A program made the position numbers and the translations under genes. Below, one piece after another: positions 58,756-64,000 of a stretch of DNA of 64,000 bases (the first letter of the stretch is position 1; every line of letters begins with the position of its first letter). The notes below the pieces were generated by a model. That model was not told the origin of the DNA. It searched no databases and saw nothing but the letters and a program-made list of their open reading frames with translations. The stretch comes from Rhexocercosporidium sp. MPI-PUGE-AT-0058 (lineage: Eukaryota > Ascomycota > Leotiomycetes > Helotiales), in NCBI GenBank assembly GCA_020746875.1, contig JAGTJL010000029.1, forward strand, positions 248,001-312,000. The letters run 5' to 3'.

Positions 58756-61700
58756 ATGCCTAATATTTAAGATAACTTAACGCACGAACTTAAAGAAACC
58801 TTAAAGGTTAAGCTTTTCGATACCTTTTAAGAAAACTAAAAGAACTTAAAGACTTTTATTTTTTAAATAAAACTTTATTAATACTTTAACGACGACAAGT
58901 TTTTTATTAATAAAAGCTATACCTTTTAAACGGTATTATACTTTAAAAGCGAAGCCATATAATAAATTAAGCTATTCCTTAAGGATTACTTCGAACACAA
59001 AGCTATTTATAAGGCTATACTCGTTACATAAACTATATTTAAGACTTAAAAAGGATTTAAGAAAAAAGTTAAATAAATATTTAATAATATTAATAAAATT
59101 AAAACAGTAAAAACCTATTTATACGGCCTAAAGTAAGTTAATAATATAATAACTTACGTTACGGAATTCTAAAAGCACGCTAATAAGACTAATTAAAACT
59201 CCTAGTTATTTATTAACTATTATTAACGAGGGCTTAAGGATTATATCCGACTAGAACTCACCCGAATCGATTTATAAGCGAGGGATATCTTTACCCTTAT
59301 TAAATAGACCGTCTAAATTAATAACCGCTTATATAAGTTTAAACGTAAATAACAAATATACGTAAGAGGAGGCTAAAAGTAGTCTAGCCACCGATAGAAT
59401 GAGGGGCGCCGATAATAAGGCAATCCTAAGGACAATTAATAGTCAGATCTTATAAAGTACGACGTTATTTATAAAAAAGGAAAGAGCAAAATATAATAAG
59501 GAGGACTATTAAAGGAAGTTATAAACAAACGACGTAAGAAGAAGTTATATTATAAATATAATCTTCCCGAGTATATAATAAACTTATATTATAAAAAGGG
59601 CGCGGAAAAGAAATAAGTTAACTTTATAAAATAAGAGGCGTACGATATTACCGGTATACTCTTTCTTCTTCTGCTAAAAGAAGTTTAAATTAACGCTACT
59701 TATCGTTATATAATAATAAACGAGCTCAACGCTAATTATATCGACAATTAAATCGAGGGTGGCGGCGGTAAAGAAAACAATAAGTAGAGCGAAACGGATG
59801 ACAATTATATCCGCTAGCACATAATAAGCCCTAAGTCTAACGATTAAACTTAATAAGACAAATAATATATTTAATAATAGGTATTTAAAACTATACGTAA
59901 GACATAAAGCCCGGAGGATATAATTAATATTAAGAAAAGCGAAGACTCTTAATATTAAGGCAACGCTATGCTCCTAAGGCCGGCACTCTCCGGACCCTAA
60001 GAGCGTAAAGTTTAATAAGTCATTTAACGAGAGAAACATCTCACTCGTAAGGCTTTTAATATTAAGCATTAAATAAACGTCAATATAAGAGTCACTTATA
60101 ATAAGCTAAGTATTGTCTTACATAAAGGACCGCGATAAGGCAAAGAGTATAAGGTAGTCTTCCGAAGCAACTTACGTATCGCTTAAAAAATAGCGGACGT
60201 CAAAAATAGCGTTTTCCGAACTTATATTTAATTAATTTTAATTAATAAAATACCGTTTTAATAAACGGCGACGTAAATAAACGTAAAAAACGTATAAAAA
60301 GTTATTATAAAAATATTATAAAACCGAATGTAAATTAACTCTCGGAATGACTTAAAAACTTATTATAAAAGACCCTTTAAACCCTTTATATTCTTAAGTA
60401 CGTATTAATTATATTACATTTTATATAAAGATTTAAAAAATTAATAATAAGAAAACATATTAATTAAAAAAGTTTATGTTAAAGGGATAAACCTACGTAT
60501 ATTTATAGCTATAAAAAAAGGTAATTATTTAACTTTTAACGTTAATATTCGAGAAGTAAAACTATAAGCTATAATAAATTCCAAAGCGTAAAAAAACTTT
60601 ATATTTCTTATTATTATAATTTAATATTTTTTACTTATTAAAATCAAAAAGGACAGGTATTAATTAATACTCGTCAATAAAGGACTTATCGCGAACGGCT
60701 TAATCGACGTGTAAACAAAAATATTATATATAAAAATCGGCGGACACTCCGAATACATCCAGTTCGACGTAACCCGGATTAGGAGGTACGACATTATCTT
60801 AAGATTACTATAAATATAGCTTTATAACTTTAAGATTGACTGGAAAACGTAAAAGCTAAAGTTTAATAACTATAAGGGCTACTTTTAAAATAAAAAAGTA
60901 GTAAAAGGCTTAAAAATGTTAAGCGTAATTTTTAAAAAAGAGCTTAAGGACAAGGTAACGAGCCTTATAATAGTCGATATACCGTTAAAATATAAACGAT
61001 TTAAGACATTATTTAAAAAGGAATTAAGTAATAGCGCCTTACCTAAACATTAAGACTATAATTATTAAATTAAATTAATTAAAGACATAAAGCTAATATT
61101 TTAATTATTACGGGAATATTTAGTTATAAACTTAATAATAATTAAAAAATACATTAATAAAAACTTAATAAAGGGATTTATTCGAGAGTTTAAATTCCCT
61201 TAAAGAAGTAACGTCCTCTTTATAATAAAGAAGGACGGCGGACAAAGAATATATATCGATTACCGTCGATTAAACGATATTATTAAAAAGGATTATTACG
61301 TATTACTTTTAATTAAAGAGTTACGCGATAGGCTTAGCGGCGCCAAGATCTTTACTTAGCTCGACTTACAAGGCGCGTATAACTTCGTAAGAATAATTAA
61401 AAGAAAAAAAGAAAAAACAGTATTTCGCATACGTTTTAATTATTATAAATATATAATTATACCTTTTAAATTAACTAACGCGCTTATTATATTTTAGTAT
61501 TTAATTAATAATATTTTATAATAATACTTAAACGTAATATATATATATATATTATTTAAACGACATTTTAATTTACTTTAAAATAAAAAGATAATATATA
61601 AAAGACGTTATAATAATATTAAAAAAGCTTAAGGCTTTTTTAATGCTTTTAAAACCTGAGAAGTGCTATTTTTATAAAAAAGAAGTCATATTCTTAAGTT

Positions 61701-64000
61701 ATATAATCACTATTATAAGACTAGCTATAAACCCTTAAAAAGTTAAAACAATCGTTAAATAAATTAAATTTATAAATATTAAAAAAGTATAATTCTTTTT
61801 AAGATTTATTAACTTTTATTAACGATTTATTTAAAAACTACTTAAAAATTACCGCATTACTTATAAAATTAATATATAAAGACAAAAACTTCGACTAAAA
61901 TAATAAAATAAAGACGGCCTTTTAAGACTTAAAAAAAGCTTTTATTAAGAAACTAATCCTTATGCCCTTCGATTTAAATAAGGAAATCATAATAAAGACA
62001 AACGCCTCTGACTATATTATTAAGGCCGTGCTAAGTTAATTAAGTAAAAATAATAAATAATAACTAATCGTATATTATTTATAAAAACTCTTATTAATAA
62101 AACTTAATTATAATATTTATAATAAAAAATTATTAAAAGCTATAAACGTAATATATAAATAAAAGGTTTACTTTAAAGGGTTACCTTATAAAGTACGGAT
62201 TTTAACGGATTATAAAAAATTTATTTACTTTACGATTATTAAAAAATTAAACCGATAATAAGTTTAATAATACGAAACACTTTTTATAATTAAACTTCGA
62301 TTTTTATATATTAAAAAAACAGAAAACGCTAAAGCCGACGCCTTTAATAGAAAACTAAAGTATTTTATAAATAAAACATATGAGTTATATACCGTATTAA
62401 AGAAAATAATGACTTACTAATAGTTAATTATAAGTAATTAATAACGATAAATTAAGTCCTCGAAAAAATCTAAAAAGGCTACGTTAACGACTTAATAATA
62501 ATTAAGTAAAAGAAGTAATTAAATAAAGGATTCTCTCTTATTGTCACTAGAGCTCTTTTATATTAAAGACAAGTTTATATTCTTATTTAAAACAAAATAG
62601 ACTTCGTTAAAGAATAATATAAGCTACCGACCTATAAACATTAAGGGATAACTAAGACACTATCGAGACTCTTTAGGGAATATTATTTCTTAAAAATAAA
62701 AAAAGTAATTAAAGACGTAATCTCGTTTTATAATATATATATACGGAATAAAGTAAACTATTATGCGCTATATAGGCTTATAAAGTTATTAACGATACCG
62801 CCACGCTTATAGAAGTCAATCGCCTTAGACTTTATAATCGAATTATTACCTTCGAAAGATTCGATTATAAGAATCACTTATAATTTAATTTACGTAATAA
62901 CGAATAAAACGACAAAGTACGCGTATATAATACTAGTACTAGGCATATAAGATACGCTAACGATAACGTAAGTATTCCTTTAAATAATCTTTACGAATTA
63001 CAGAATATTAAACAAGGTTATCTTAAATAAAAATAAGCTTTTTATTTTAAAGTTTTAAAAAATATTAATATTACTCTTAAAAATAAAGTAAAAAATATTA
63101 ACGGTATTTTACTCTTAAACCGACGACTAAATAAAACGAATTAATTAAATAATAAAGATTTATTTTTAATATTATATAAATTGTAAATAAGACGACTAGG
63201 TTTAATTATTTTTAACCGCCTAATTTATATATAATAGCGTAAACTAAAAGATTATTAAAGTATTGCCGTTTTATGCGAATTATAAATATAATCCGACAGC
63301 ATATAATATATCGATTATAAGTTAAGGGACCGCGTATAAAGCCATATTATAAAGAAATAAGCTTAAATAATTACATACTAAACTATTAATAAATATTTTA
63401 TTTATTACTTAAAGATTAGTTATTTATTATAATAAGAAGCGTAGTATAAGATTAACGCTAAAAGAGGAAGATAAGGTTTACTTATTTAAAAAAAATATTG
63501 TAATTAAGCGATTAAGTAATAAGTTGAATTATAAAAAGCTAAGATTATTTAAAATTGCGAAGGTTAAGGGATTAATTAATTATTAATTAATACTTTTAAA
63601 AATTATAAATATTTACTTAATATTTTATATATTATTCCTCGAATTAGTACCGCTAAAGGCACTACTAGCCCCTATTATAAAAATATAATTAATGAACTTA
63701 AACGCTAAATATAATATTAAAACTATTTTAAATTATTAACGCTTTTACGGCGTCGCTAAGTACTTAATTAAATAAAGGGGGTACTTCTAATTTAAAAACA
63801 CTTAAAAACTTAAGTCTAATCTCTATTATCTTAGACTATTTCGGGATTTTTATTTTCGAAATCTAAGGCTATTTAAAAAGAAAGAGAATTAAGGTTTAGC
63901 ACGTCGACCTCCGCTTTAAAGAAAGACGTTAAATAAGCGTCGAGCTTAAAGGTAAGAAACTAAAGATTAAGAATATTCTTAACGGGCTTAAAAGGAGGCG
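58756..64000 (+). mobile_element. Ty3/gypsy retrotransposon, RIP-inactivated, right end beyond the window
   Basis: The gag opens near ATG 58756 and reads through many stops (KLYFNDDKFF-like text, KTYLYGLK, RLELTRIDL). The protease-flank region is at about 60600-60860 (KIGGHSEYIQFDVTR, NFKIDWKT). Reverse transcriptase at 61170-61720 shows IKKDGGQRIYIDYRRLND, LRDRLSGAKIF, LDLQGAYNFVRI and the active site as YLND (YLDD with one G-to-A change). RNase H at about 61960-62360 shows NASDYIIKAVLS and VRILTDYKKFIYFT. Integrase at about 62630-63300 shows a degraded HHCC region, then ALDFIIELLPSKDS and TNKTTKYAYIILV. The order protease, RT, RNase H, integrase defines Ty3/gypsy. Stops are almost all TAA/TAG at Gln, Trp or Arg positions. 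Confidence 0.92.

Overview
The window looks like a nuclear contig of a filamentous ascomycete (Pezizomycotina; I cannot fix the class). The evidence is short GT-AG introns of 46-110 nt with CTAAC/CTGAC-like branch sites, CFEM and PTH11-type receptors, HET-domain and other NLR-like genes, and a sharp division into GC-balanced gene islands and extremely AT-rich blocks. In the AT-rich blocks recognisable transposon proteins are full of stop codons explicable by C-to-T changes in CpA, which is the signature of repeat-induced point mutation (RIP). I predict seven genes: a laccase truncated by the left edge (complement of 1-1557, two 3-nt micro-exons and one apparent frameshift), a small conserved beta-rich protein (18522-18956, minus), a family I.5-like lipase (21595-23438, plus, 4 exons), a secreted S33/TAP-like serine peptidase (26966-29004, plus, 6 exons), a 1189-residue Ulp1/C48 cysteine protease (39148-42763, minus, 2 exons), a CFEM plus seven-helix PTH11-like receptor (44382-45969, minus, 5 exons) and a secreted BBE-like FAD oxidase (46821-48673, plus, 3 exons).

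Layout. 1-2.98 kb: laccase, then a 258-bp MITE with TA target duplication. 2.98-6.38 kb: RIP-ruined DNA transposon with terminal inverted repeats. 6.4-11.8 kb: decayed genes, chiefly an esterase/NB-ARC/TPR NLR relic and a truncated GPCR. 11.9-18.2 kb: two more decayed genes of unknown family. 18.5-29 kb: three intact genes separated by AT-rich relics, plus a pseudogene broken only by two amber codons. 29.2-31.5 kb: HET-NACHT NLR pseudogene. 31.5-39.1 kb: AT-rich DNA with a TIR element, microsatellites and a complete but RIP-killed Tc1/mariner element with TA duplication. 39.1-48.7 kb: the main intact gene island. 48.7-64 kb: nested RIP-altered LTR retroelements: an element with 280-bp LTRs, a gag-only element with 159-bp LTRs and a matching 5-bp target duplication, and a Ty3/gypsy gag-pol that runs off the right edge.

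How the genes fit together. The secreted products (laccase, TAP-like peptidase, FAD oxidase) and the CFEM receptor suit a plant- or soil-associated saprotroph or pathogen, but I see no coherent biosynthetic cluster. The receptor and the FAD oxidase are divergently transcribed from an 851-bp intergenic region and might share control. Two unrelated NLR-type receptor genes have both decayed in this repeat-rich neighbourhood. I did not find a multi-gene system that I can call new. The most unusual items are the gag-only retroelement, the tandem 3-nt micro-exons of the laccase, the pseudogene with exactly two amber codons, and the large C48 protease with an unrecognised N-terminal domain.
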